NCBI GenBank assembly: GCA_913055805.1
Contig: CAJXLF010000009.1
Coordinates: forward strand, 86,795 to 150,794
DNA length: 64,000 bases
Source: an uncultured Salinisphaerales bacterium
GTDB taxonomy: Bacteria > Pseudomonadota > Gammaproteobacteria > Nevskiales > CAJXLF01
Reading direction: 5' to 3'
Shown here piece by piece: positions 1-7,964 of this stretch. Under the pieces are notes generated by a model that was not told where the DNA came from, ran no database searches, and saw nothing but the letters and a program-made list of their open reading frames with translations. A program made the position numbers and the translations under genes. Every line of letters begins with the position of its first letter. Position 1 is the first letter of the stretch.

Positions 1-96
1 GTCCTTTGCTGCTTCCTTTACATTGTCCACGCGCGCCGTAGGCAGCGCGGCGTTACGGGTGTCGTCGAAATAATGAATGGGGTGAATAATGCTCAT
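1..96 (-). CDS. N-terminal fragment of an unidentified protein, cut by the window edge
   Basis: Reading the minus strand from an ATG at 96 gives 32 codons without a stop, beginning MSIIHPIHYFDDTRNAAL, and running off the left edge. A GGAG ribosome-binding site lies 5 bases upstream of this ATG, which supports a real start. The fragment is too short to recognise. It is divergent from the nitrilase-family gene, so about 84 bases hold both promoters. Confidence 0.6.
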   Translation of the reverse strand, partial: MSIIHPIHYFDDTRNAALPTARVDNVKEAAKD

Positions 97-180
97 GGGA
101 CTCCTGCAGTTCTGTATATAGGCGGTTTTTGAAAGTCAGGTGACTGCATAAGCTGCATTATGCATGCTACGGAGGTAAAG

Positions 181-1161
181 ATGAGCACAGAAAACCTTAA
201 AGTCGCTGCCGTGCAGTTGCAAAGCACCATGGGTGATGCCGGCACCAACATCGCGCTGGCAGAACGCATGGCCAGCGAGGCGTTTGAGCACGGTGCCCAA
301 GTGGTGGGCCTGCCGGAGTTCTTTACCGGCGCGATTGCACCCTGCGAGGAAGCCTTCAATATCGTACTGCCCAAGGCCAATGCCGCCATCGACATGCTGC
401 AGCGCCTGGCGAAAAAACACGGCGGGCATATCGGCGGCTCCATGCTGGTGGCCGACGGCGGTGAAATCTATAACCGCTATATCTTTGCCGGCCCGGATGA
501 ACTGCATACGCATGACAAGGACCTGCCCACCATGTGGGAGAACGTGTTCTATACCGCTGGTCATGATGACGGCGTATGGGATACCGCAATCGGCACCGTC
601 GGCGCTGCGGTGTGCTGGGAACTGATCCGCCACCAGACCCTTGAACGCATGCGCGGCAAGGTGGAACTGGCCATGACTGGTACGCACTGGTGGACCCTGC
701 CGGAGAACTGGCCAGCCACCGAACCCGTGCTAAAAGCCATCGGCCAGTACAACCGCTACATGAGCGAACAGGCGCCGGTGGAATTCGCGCGCCGCCTGGG
801 CGCGCCCGTGCTGCAGGCCAGTCATTGCGGCCCGGTCAATGGCCAGTTTCTGTTCGGCCCCGGCAGCAATCTGGGTGTGCAATATGCAACACATTTTGTC
901 GGCGCCACCCAGGTCGTGGATGCTGCCGGTAAAGTGCTGGCATGCCGCAATACCTCTGAAGGCCCCGGCATCGTGTATGCCGAGGTCACAGCAGGATCGC
1001 AGGCGCCGGTGGTAGAGCCGGAAGACCGCCGATTCTGGATACCGGAATTGCCCATGTTTCTGAAGGCCTACTGGCACCAGCAGAACTGGGCCGGTAAAAG
1101 TGCCTATAAACGCTACGGCCGCCAACGTGGCCTCATGATCGCTGAAAGGAACCACCCATGA
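181..1161 (+). CDS. Carbon-nitrogen hydrolase (nitrilase superfamily)
   Basis: Predicted cytoplasmic amidase or nitrilase that cleaves a non-peptide C-N bond through a Glu-Lys-Cys triad. The triad is visible: Glu46 in LPEFF, Lys113 in DKDLP, and Cys145 in AAVCWEL. At 326 residues the length is normal for the family. The start is set at 181 because GGAGG at 171-175 is correctly spaced from it. An in-frame ATG at 160 lies upstream of that site and is unlikely. Substrate cannot be told. The stop overlaps the start of the next gene (ATGA-type junction at 1158-1161), so the two are probably co-translated. Confidence 0.85.
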   Translation: MSTENLKVAAVQLQSTMGDAGTNIALAERMASEAFEHGAQVVGLPEFFTGAIAPCEEAFNIVLPKANAAIDMLQRLAKKHGGHIGGSMLVADGGEIYNRYIFAGPDELHTHDKDLPTMWENVFYTAGHDDGVWDTAIGTVGAAVCWELIRHQTLERMRGKVELAMTGTHWWTLPENWPATEPVLKAIGQYNRYMSEQAPVEFARRLGAPVLQASHCGPVNGQFLFGPGSNLGVQYATHFVGATQVVDAAGKVLACRNTSEGPGIVYAEVTAGSQAPVVEPEDRRFWIPELPMFLKAYWHQQNWAGKSAYKRYGRQRGLMIAERNHP

Positions 1162-1604
1162 TCACTGCTCCCGAATTCGCCCTGATCTGCTCCGGCGCCT
1201 TCCTGCTGGTGGGTATGCTCACCGGCATCTGGAAGTATCGTCACATGATGACCAGCGCCAATGCTGAAGCGCCCTACTACGTGAATATCGCGCACCGCAC
1301 TTCGCTGATGTACAGTTTCGCCACCCTGGTGCTCTACGCCATGGCGCAGCACAGCGTATGGAGCAATACAGTCAACTTCCTTGCCGTACTGGTGAGCGTT
1401 GGCTTTTATGCCGCCGCCATCGGCACCTATGTGCTCCATGGCCTGTTGCGCGACACCGATAATCAGTTACAGAAACCGCACAAGCTCGGGCATGCCGAAC
1501 TGCCTTCATGGGCCATCGGGACATTTATGCTGGGATTGATCGTTGGTGAGGTCGGCGGCGCCGCGGTGCTTTTCTCCGGCATGGTGCTTGGGGTTATTTC
1601 CTGA
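1158..1604 (+). CDS. Conserved four-helix membrane protein
   Basis: 148 residues with about four hydrophobic segments (roughly 5-25, 48-65, 72-95 and 120-145), so an inner-membrane protein. A short conserved-looking stretch NIAHRTSLMYSFATL lies at the start of the second helix, and a polar loop (HGLLRDTDNQ) precedes the last one. No enzyme family is recognised with certainty. It begins inside the stop of the nitrilase-family gene and ends 13 bases before a GST start, so it belongs to the same operon. Confidence 0.7.
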   Translation: MITAPEFALICSGAFLLVGMLTGIWKYRHMMTSANAEAPYYVNIAHRTSLMYSFATLVLYAMAQHSVWSNTVNFLAVLVSVGFYAAAIGTYVLHGLLRDTDNQLQKPHKLGHAELPSWAIGTFMLGLIVGEVGGAAVLFSGMVLGVIS

Positions 1605-1617
1605 AGGGAACGCTTCA

Positions 1618-2229
1618 ATGTTACGACTTTACGATTACTGGGAATCCGGCAACTGTTACAAGGTTCGCCTGCTACTCTCGTTGCTCGGCATCCCCTACGA
1701 GCGCATACACATCGATATCATGCAGGGCGAATCGCGCACCCCCGGCTTTCTGGAGAAAAACCCGAATGGCCGGGTGCCGCTGCTGGAATGGCCGGATGGC
1801 CGCCGCCTCGCAGAGTCGAATGCCATTCTCTGGTACCTGGCAGAAAAAACCCGGTTCTTGCCGGATGACCCATGGCAACGGGCCAACATCCTGCAGTGGA
1901 TGTGCTTCGAACAGTACAGCCATGAACCCAACATCGCAGTGGCGCGCTTCTGGCACTTCGCAAAACTGGCCGAAAAAAACAGGGATGCGCTGCCTGCCAA
2001 AATGAAGAACGGGTATAAGGCCCTGCAGGTTATGGATGACCACCTGGAATCACAGCCCTATTTCGGCGCCGACTGCTATACCATCGGTGATATCGCCCTG
2101 TACGCGTACACTCATGTGGCGCATGAAGGTGGTTTTGATCTGTCTGGGTTCCCGGCCATAGGCAACTGGCTGAAACGCGTTTCGTCAGAGGCCGGCCATG
2201 TATGCATCACGGATGGAATGGGAATATAA
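1618..2229 (+). CDS. Glutathione S-transferase family protein
   Basis: About 203 residues, the usual GST length. The N-terminal thioredoxin-like domain begins LRLYDYWESGNCYKVRLL and carries the cis-Pro and glutathione-binding segment NGRVPLLEW followed by LAESNAILWYLA. The all-helical C-terminal domain holds the conserved YTIGDIALYAYTHVA motif. The start was set at 1618 because the fold begins immediately there; a longer frame from 1543 would overlap the preceding gene. Likely conjugates or isomerises an electrophile linked to the upstream hydrolase. Third gene of the operon. Confidence 0.85.
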   Translation: MLRLYDYWESGNCYKVRLLLSLLGIPYERIHIDIMQGESRTPGFLEKNPNGRVPLLEWPDGRRLAESNAILWYLAEKTRFLPDDPWQRANILQWMCFEQYSHEPNIAVARFWHFAKLAEKNRDALPAKMKNGYKALQVMDDHLESQPYFGADCYTIGDIALYAYTHVAHEGGFDLSGFPAIGNWLKRVSSEAGHVCITDGMGI

Positions 2230-2254
2230 GGACTCTGCGCTGGATGGTAATCCT

Positions 2255-2674
2255 GTGACGACGACAACTTCCGGAAAAGATTTCGCGCAACAGTTCGCCG
2301 ATGCCTGGGCAACCCCCACACCGGAAGGGCTGGTCGCTCTATTACATCCGGATGTCACTTTGTTGCAGCCGCATCTGCCCCCGATCCACGGCAAACAGGC
2401 AGCATTGTAGGAGTTCCGGAAACTGTTCCGCTGGATGCCCGGCACCCGCGGCGAAATCGACCGCAGCTGCAGCGAAGGCGATCTGGTGTATATCGAATGG
2501 CGCCTGATCTTTCCCATTGGCAAACGCGGCGTAACGTTACCTGCGGTAGACCGCTTCCTGCTCAAGGATGGCCTGGGCCATGAACGCCGCGTGTTTTTCG
2601 ACCAGATGCCGCTGATACTCGCCGTGCTCGTCCGGCCCTGGTTGTGGCCAGGGTTTCTCAGATATCGGCTCTAA
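2255..2674 (+). pseudogene. SnoaL-like (NTF2 fold) protein interrupted by one amber codon
   Basis: From a GTG at 2255 one frame encodes MTTTTSGKDFAQQFADAW, continues to a TAG at 2408-2410, then goes on in the same frame to 2674 (EFRKLFRWMPGTRGEIDR and an FDQMPLILAVL ending). Both halves match one SnoaL/NTF2-type polyketide-cyclase-like protein of about 139 residues. The TAG sits between KQAAL and EFRKLF, where relatives carry a sense codon such as Gln or Ala; CAG to TAG is the simplest cause. No frameshift is needed. It lies 25 bases after the GST, so it was the last gene of that operon. A sequencing error or readthrough cannot be excluded. Confidence 0.75.
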
Positions 2675-2712
2675 CCCCCTCTCCCTAACCCTCTCCCGCG
2701 AGGGGTGAGGGG
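2675..2712. repeat. CT/GA-rich dispersed palindromic repeat
   Basis: Directly after the broken SnoaL gene comes CCCCCTCTCCCTAACCCTC, then a reverse-complementary AGGGGTGAGGGG. The arms pair with one mismatch. This resembles the C/T-rich interspersed palindromes often found between proteobacterial genes. It could also act as a transcript-end hairpin for the upstream operon. Only one copy is seen in the window. Confidence 0.5.
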
Positions 2713-2778
2713 ATTGTTTCATTTATCGGATCTCCCGCCAGGGGAAAGTGGATTCCCGATCAGTCACGTGGATTACCT

Positions 2779-2788
2779 ACCGATCGGT
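2779..2788. promoter_or_regulatory. Palindrome ACCGATCGGT upstream of the PQQ dehydrogenase
   Basis: A perfect 10-bp palindrome, with TACCGATC embedded, lies 82 bases before the dehydrogenase start. The same TACCGATC core occurs in the inverted repeats beside the TetR genes at 21178 and 36596. No regulator gene adjoins it here, so control in trans by a TetR-family protein is an inference. Confidence 0.35.
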
Positions 2789-2869
2789 TTTTTTAATGAA
2801 AGCAGCATAACCATCGGCTATCCTCAGCAGCATACCAATAGAAACCACTGTGCGAGACAGGGAGAAACC

Positions 2870-5029
2870 ATGAGTAATCGGCGACTGGCACTGGCAGGGG
2901 CAACATGCCTCCTGCTGACACTGGCATTGGGCACGGGCTGTGACCGCGACAAGGAACCTGCAGCCGACAAGACAGAAGAAAAAGCGAAGGCCGTGACCGC
3001 CGAACGCATCATCCAGGCCGACAAGGAGCCCGGCAACTGGATGAGCCATGGCCGCACCTACGACGAGCAACGTTTCAGTCCGCTAGACCAGGTCAACAGC
3101 GAGAACGTGGGTGAACTCGGCCTGGCCTGGAGCTACAAGCTGGATGTGGACCGCGGCACGGAAGCCACCGCCCTGGTGGTCGACGGCGTCATGTACACCA
3201 CCGGCGCCTGGAGCATTGTCTATGCCCTGGATGCCAGGACCGGCGAATTGCTGTGGAAATATGATCCCGAAGTGCCACGCGCCGTGGCCGGGCGCGGTTG
3301 CTGCGGCGTAGTCAATCGCGGCGTCGCTATCTGGGAAAACAAACTCTACCTGGGCACATTTGATGGCCGGCTGGTCGCACTGGATGCCAAGACCGGTCGT
3401 GAACTCTGGTCTGAAGTCACAGTAGACCAGAACAAGAACTACACCATCACCGGTGCGCCCCGCGTCATCAATGGCAAGGTGCTGATTGGCAACGGCGGCG
3501 CCGAACTCGGCGTGCGCGGCTACATCAGCGCCTACGACGCCCGCACCGGTGAAATGATCTGGCGCTTCTACACGGTGCCGGGTGATCCCTCGCAGCCGCA
3601 ATCCAATGCCGCTCTGGAAGAAGCGGTCAAGACCTGGCACGGCAAGCTCTGGTATGAACAGGGCGGCGGCGGCACGGTGTGGGATTCCATGGCCTACGAC
3701 CCGGAACTGGACCTGCTGTACATCGGCACCGGCAACGGTTCGCCCTGGAACATCAAATACCGCTCGGAAGGCAAGGGCGACAACCTGTACCTGTCCTCCA
3801 TTGTGGCGCTGAAACCTGATACCGGTGAATACGTCTGGCATTACCAGACCACACCCGGTGACACCTGGGACTTCACCGCCACCCAGCACATCATCCTGGC
3901 CGACCTGGAAATTGCCGGCAAAAAACGCAAGGTGCTGATGCAGGCGCCCAAGAACGGTTTCTTCTATGTCATCGACCGCGCAACCGGCGAACTGATCTCG
4001 GCCAACAATTTCGTGCCCATCAACTGGGCCAGCGGTATCGACATGGAAACCGGCCGCCCGATCAAGACCGGCGAAGCCGACTACAGCAAGGAACCCAAGC
4101 TGGTCATGCCCAGCCCTTTCGGCGCGCATAACTGGCACCCCATGTCCTATAACCCGCAGACCGGACTGGTCTACATCCCGGCGCAGATCACCTTCATCGT
4201 GCACGCGGATCTGGGTCAACCTCCGGCCAGCGCCATCAATCTCTGGAACGTGGGTATCGCACCGTTCGACATCCCGGACAGCGAAGACGAAATGGCCAAG
4301 ATGGGCGAAGGCTTCAAGGGCCTGCTGCTGGCCTGGGATCCGGTAAAACAGGAGGCGGCCTGGAGTGTGGAATACATTTCTCCCTGGAACGGCGGCACCC
4401 TGAGTACCGCCGGCAATCTGGTATTCCAGGGTACGGCCGATGGCCGCGTCACCGCCTATGAAGCCGGCAGCGGCAAGCTGCTGTGGGAATCACCGGCTAA
4501 CACCGGCGTCATTGCCGCCCCCATGACCTATACCGTAGACGGCGAGCAGTATGTGACTTTCATGGCTGGCTGGGGCGGCGCCTTTCCGCTGGTGACCCCG
4601 GGGCTGGAACCGGATATCAAGGTACAGGCCGAAGCCCGGGTACTGACGTATAAACTCGGCGGTGATCAGTCATTGCCGCCGGCCAAACATGATCCGGTGC
4701 CGATCCCCACGCCGCCCGAGCTCACCGCAGACGCCGAGCAACTGGCTCTCGGCAAATTCTTCTACCAGGGCTTATGCGCCACCTGTCATGGTGTTTCCGT
4801 CGTCAGCAGCAGCGTTACTCCGGATCTGAGATACCTGTCTGCCGAGACACATGAACAGTTCAATGCCATTGTCGCCGGCGCACGCGCGGACAAGGGCATG
4901 CCCGCCTTCGGCCACCTGATTCAGCCCGAGCAAATGGAAGCCATTCATCAGTACATCATCAAACGCAGCCACGACCTGGTGAAACGGGCCGAGGAGATGA
5001 AAGCATCTGCTGAACCGGAAGTTGAATAA
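2870..5029 (+). CDS. Quinohaemoprotein alcohol dehydrogenase (PQQ plus cytochrome c)
   Basis: Periplasmic enzyme that oxidises an alcohol with PQQ and passes electrons to a fused C-terminal haem. The 719-residue product has an N-terminal export signal ending in a Cys (LALGTGC, so perhaps a lipoprotein with an unusual lipobox). It then has an eight-bladed PQQ propeller with the vicinal cysteine pair Cys144-Cys145 (RGCCG), and Asp334 in PGDTWDFTA as the likely catalytic base. A cytochrome c domain with CATCH at 636-640 follows, with a Met ligand in KGMPAFGHL. The residue two after the Asp is Thr, not the Asp typical of lanthanide enzymes, so Ca2+ is predicted. Start 2870 follows AGGGAGAAACC; a longer frame from 2705 has no signal at its N-terminus. 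A TonB receptor follows after 3 bases. Confidence 0.93.
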   Translation: MSNRRLALAGATCLLLTLALGTGCDRDKEPAADKTEEKAKAVTAERIIQADKEPGNWMSHGRTYDEQRFSPLDQVNSENVGELGLAWSYKLDVDRGTEATALVVDGVMYTTGAWSIVYALDARTGELLWKYDPEVPRAVAGRGCCGVVNRGVAIWENKLYLGTFDGRLVALDAKTGRELWSEVTVDQNKNYTITGAPRVINGKVLIGNGGAELGVRGYISAYDARTGEMIWRFYTVPGDPSQPQSNAALEEAVKTWHGKLWYEQGGGGTVWDSMAYDPELDLLYIGTGNGSPWNIKYRSEGKGDNLYLSSIVALKPDTGEYVWHYQTTPGDTWDFTATQHIILADLEIAGKKRKVLMQAPKNGFFYVIDRATGELISANNFVPINWASGIDMETGRPIKTGEADYSKEPKLVMPSPFGAHNWHPMSYNPQTGLVYIPAQITFIVHADLGQPPASAINLWNVGIAPFDIPDSEDEMAKMGEGFKGLLLAWDPVKQEAAWSVEYISPWNGGTLSTAGNLVFQGTADGRVTAYEAGSGKLLWESPANTGVIAAPMTYTVDGEQYVTFMAGWGGAFPLVTPGLEPDIKVQAEARVLTYKLGGDQSLPPAKHDPVPIPTPPELTADAEQLALGKFFYQGLCATCHGVSVVSSSVTPDLRYLSAETHEQFNAIVAGARADKGMPAFGHLIQPEQMEAIHQYIIKRSHDLVKRAEEMKASAEPEVE

Positions 5030-5032
5030 CGA

Positions 5033-7018
5033 ATGCCTTACCGCCCGCTGATTGCGGCGGCACTTCTGAGTGCCGCCGCCGGTTCGGCCCTGGCCGTCGA
5101 TGACAAACGCCTTGATACGCTCACTGTGGTGGTGACAGCGGACGAGACTGACAACCTGCCGCTGGCGGTCAGCCACGTGGAAGCGCACGACCAGCCTGCC
5201 CCCAGCGAACAAAGCCTGCAGGATTTTCTCGCTCCCGCACCCGGCCTGTTCGCCCAGAATCAGGACAACGCCGCCCAGGGACTACGGGTTTCCATCCGCG
5301 GCTTCGGTACCCGGGCTGCCTTTGGCATACGCGGCATTCAGGTGCTGGTGGATGGCGTGCCGATGACTCTTCCTGATGGCCAGACCGAACTCGACGCCAT
5401 TGATCTGGGCCTGCTGGAATCCGCTGAAATCGTGCGTGGGCCTTCGGCCACGCTGTTCGGCAATGCGGCAGGAGGCGCTATTCTGCTGCATACCCGGAAA
5501 CCTTCGGAGTCGCCTGAAGCACGCCTGGAATTACAGGGTGCTTCCTTCGATCATTACCGGGCACGTCTGGAAGGTAGTGGCCGCGTAGGCAGCGCCCATC
5601 TGCTGGGCGCTATCACTGCTTCGGATATCGACGGCTTTCGTGAGCATTCACAAACCGAAACACAGCTGCTGAATGCGCGCATGACCCAGGCTGTGGGCCC
5701 CGGCCAGCTGAATGCTTTCGTCAGTGCACTGGATATCACATCACAGGACCCCGGCGGCCTGACGGCCGCACAGGTGGACCAGAACCGCCGGGGAGCAGCC
5801 AGCGGAAACCGGCAATTCGACGCCGGCGAAACCATAGAACAACAGAGAGTAGCACTGAACTGGTCCGGGCCATTGGGGTATTGGGGTGTGCATGCAACCG
5901 GCTATGCAGGGCAACGCGATTTTGCCAATCGCCTGCCCTTCACAGACGGTGGCCAGGTCAGCTTCGACCGCAACTTCGCCGGCATGGGCGCCACAGTGTC
6001 GCGGCGCTTCGAACTTGGTGGTCTGGCGCATCGGTTCAGCGCCGGCTTCGATGCCCAGCTGCAGCAGGACGACCGGCGCCGTTTTGATAACAATGACGGC
6101 GCCCGCGGCGCGGCCACGCTGGCACAGGATGAAGAAGCCGCCGGTGCCGGTGTGTTTGTGCGCGACAGCATTGCCCTTGCCCCCGCCTGGGAAACCAGTA
6201 TTGGCCTGCGCTACGACACGCTGAGCCTGGAAGTGGATGACCGTTTCCTGGCCGACGGCGATGACTCCGGCTCACGCGACATTGACGATGTCAGCGCTGA
6301 TATCAGCCTGTCGCACTGGCTTGGCAACCGTATGATCTATGGTCGGCTGGCCTCGTCTTTCGAGACACCCACCATCAATGAACTCGCCAACCCGGCCGGC
6401 GGCGGCTTCAATCCGGATCTGGGTTCCACCGAAGCCCTGAACCGGGAAATCGGCATCAAGGGCGCCTGGAACCAGCTGCGTTACCAGATGGCCGTTTACC
6501 GGGTGACGGTAGACGACGAACTGCTGCCCTTCGAACTTCCGGGTCAGCCGGGGCGCAGTTTCTTCCGTAATGCCGGTGAAACCGAACGCGAGGGTATTGA
6601 GATTGCCGGGGAGTACGACATCAATTCGATCTGGCGGCTGGACGCCAGCGCCAGCTACGCCCGCAACGAATTTGACGGCGGCAGCCTGGACGGAAACGAG
6701 CTGCCCGGCATTCCCCGGCAGACAGCCTGGCTGTCGCTGACGCGCCGCCAGGGCGGCTGGCAAAACGCCCTGATCGCCAGTCATACCGGGCGGATGTATG
6801 CAGACGATAGCAACAACACCGAAGTAGACAGCTACCAGCTGCTGCACTGGCAGAGCGCATGGCAACCGGCAGGATCAGCCTGGAGTGTGCAAGCCGCGAT
6901 AGATAACCTGCTGGACAAGGACTACAACGACAGCGTCCGCATCAATGCCTTCGGCGGCCGCCATTTTGAGCCGGCGGCAGGTCGCACTTACCGCCTGGGT
7001 CTCAAGGTCAGAATGTAA
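5033..7018 (+). CDS. TonB-dependent outer-membrane receptor
   Basis: 661 residues. It has a clear signal peptide (cleavage near ALA-VDD at residue 21), a TonB-box-like stretch LDTLTVVV, a plug domain (about 40-160, with IRGFGTRAAFGIRGI and VRGPSATLFGNAAGG), then a long beta-barrel. The final residue is Met rather than the usual Phe. It starts 3 bases after the PQQ dehydrogenase stop, so the two are surely co-transcribed. That pairing suggests import of PQQ, a metal or the alcohol substrate; which one is inference. Its 3' end overlaps the convergent pilus gene by 11 bases. Confidence 0.9.
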   Translation: MPYRPLIAAALLSAAAGSALAVDDKRLDTLTVVVTADETDNLPLAVSHVEAHDQPAPSEQSLQDFLAPAPGLFAQNQDNAAQGLRVSIRGFGTRAAFGIRGIQVLVDGVPMTLPDGQTELDAIDLGLLESAEIVRGPSATLFGNAAGGAILLHTRKPSESPEARLELQGASFDHYRARLEGSGRVGSAHLLGAITASDIDGFREHSQTETQLLNARMTQAVGPGQLNAFVSALDITSQDPGGLTAAQVDQNRRGAASGNRQFDAGETIEQQRVALNWSGPLGYWGVHATGYAGQRDFANRLPFTDGGQVSFDRNFAGMGATVSRRFELGGLAHRFSAGFDAQLQQDDRRRFDNNDGARGAATLAQDEEAAGAGVFVRDSIALAPAWETSIGLRYDTLSLEVDDRFLADGDDSGSRDIDDVSADISLSHWLGNRMIYGRLASSFETPTINELANPAGGGFNPDLGSTEALNREIGIKGAWNQLRYQMAVYRVTVDDELLPFELPGQPGRSFFRNAGETEREGIEIAGEYDINSIWRLDASASYARNEFDGGSLDGNELPGIPRQTAWLSLTRRQGGWQNALIASHTGRMYADDSNNTEVDSYQLLHWQSAWQPAGSAWSVQAAIDNLLDKDYNDSVRINAFGGRHFEPAAGRTYRLGLKVRM

Positions 7019-7964
7019 TGGTCACGGTAATGGTGTCGCTGTAGGTGCCGGGGGACGGCAGGGTCTGCAGCGGTACCCGGCCATAGACGGTCAGATTCTG
7101 CTGAGAGCCGCTACCGGTTCCGGTCTGCGTGTTCAGGCCAAGGGTGTTGCCCCAGCGCAGCAAGCGACTGGAATCCCGGTACAGGTCGTATTGAATGTAG
7201 TTACTGCCGCTTTTCATGCGCCTCAGGCCCAAGAGATCATTCATGCCATTATTCAGCCCCACTTCATAGGCGGCGCCATTGGTACAGGTCACGGCAATAC
7301 TGGAAGCGGCGTCGGCCGCGGCGCCAAGGCTGGAATGCGAGCCAAAGTCCATGTTGCTGGCAGAAATCGAACACTGCGGCTGCACCGTGGCCAGCGCCGA
7401 AAAACTGAAGTTCGCCGTACCCTCGTTACAGTTAGTGGGTGACGAGCCATCAGCCCAGCGAATACGTGCATTGATGCCGCTGAATGCGTTGCTGTAACTG
7501 CCCGGCACCGCTGAACTCTGACCACCGAACACACGGCCGTAAATCTGGATGGTATCGATAATGGTGAACAGGCCCAGCAGGTCATAGCTTCTGACGGTTG
7601 TGTAAGTGGGATAGGCGTAGGACGGATGCCCCCAGATAATGCTGCGGGCGGAATCGGTGTAAAGGTTGAAATTCAGATAGCCGCCACTGCCATTGCCCAT
7701 GCGCCGGGGGCTGATCGTGCCATCTCCGGCTGTTCCCTCGCCGATATCCACGCAGATTCTCACTTCGCTCGATAGATCCAGCAGCCCTTTGGAGCAGGTG
7801 AAAGTCAGGGTAGCCGCAACATCCACGTTGCCTCCGAATGGGTCGACCGTGCCAAAATTGATATTCGACAGACTGGCCGAGCAGTTGGAACTGGCATATA
7901 CAACCTGAGGGACCAATGCGGCCCACGTCAGGCAAAGGGCGAATATGTATTTCCCTACTCGCAT
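7008..7964 (-). CDS. Two-domain spore-coat-U protein, probable pilus tip adhesin (CsuE-like)
   Basis: 318 residues with a signal peptide (ending VVYA-SSN) and two consecutive SCPU domains, each beginning with a Cys-containing strand (NCSASLSNINFG and QCSISASNMDFG). The second ends in the typical YSDTITVTITF strand. In archaic Csu-type pili the last gene encodes a two-domain tip adhesin, and this gene is last in the operon. Its start overlaps the usher stop by 10 bases. Domain one is enlarged by Tyr- and Gly-rich loops, which fits a binding role. Confidence 0.85.
   Translation of the reverse strand: MRVGKYIFALCLTWAALVPQVVYASSNCSASLSNINFGTVDPFGGNVDVAATLTFTCSKGLLDLSSEVRICVDIGEGTAGDGTISPRRMGNGSGGYLNFNLYTDSARSIIWGHPSYAYPTYTTVRSYDLLGLFTIIDTIQIYGRVFGGQSSAVPGSYSNAFSGINARIRWADGSSPTNCNEGTANFSFSALATVQPQCSISASNMDFGSHSSLGAAADAASSIAVTCTNGAAYEVGLNNGMNDLLGLRRMKSGSNYIQYDLYRDSSRLLRWGNTLGLNTQTGTGSGSQQNLTVYGRVPLQTLPSPGTYSDTITVTITF

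Noticed and set aside
3083..4219. Long minus-strand open frame inside the PQQ dehydrogenase gene
   Set aside because: Antisense to well-supported propeller sequence, with no start signal.
2870..5029. Lanthanide-dependent (XoxF/PedH-type) dehydrogenase
   Set aside because: The residue two after the catalytic Asp is Thr instead of the extra Asp that marks lanthanide enzymes, and the protein has the fused cytochrome of quinohaemoprotein alcohol dehydrogenases.
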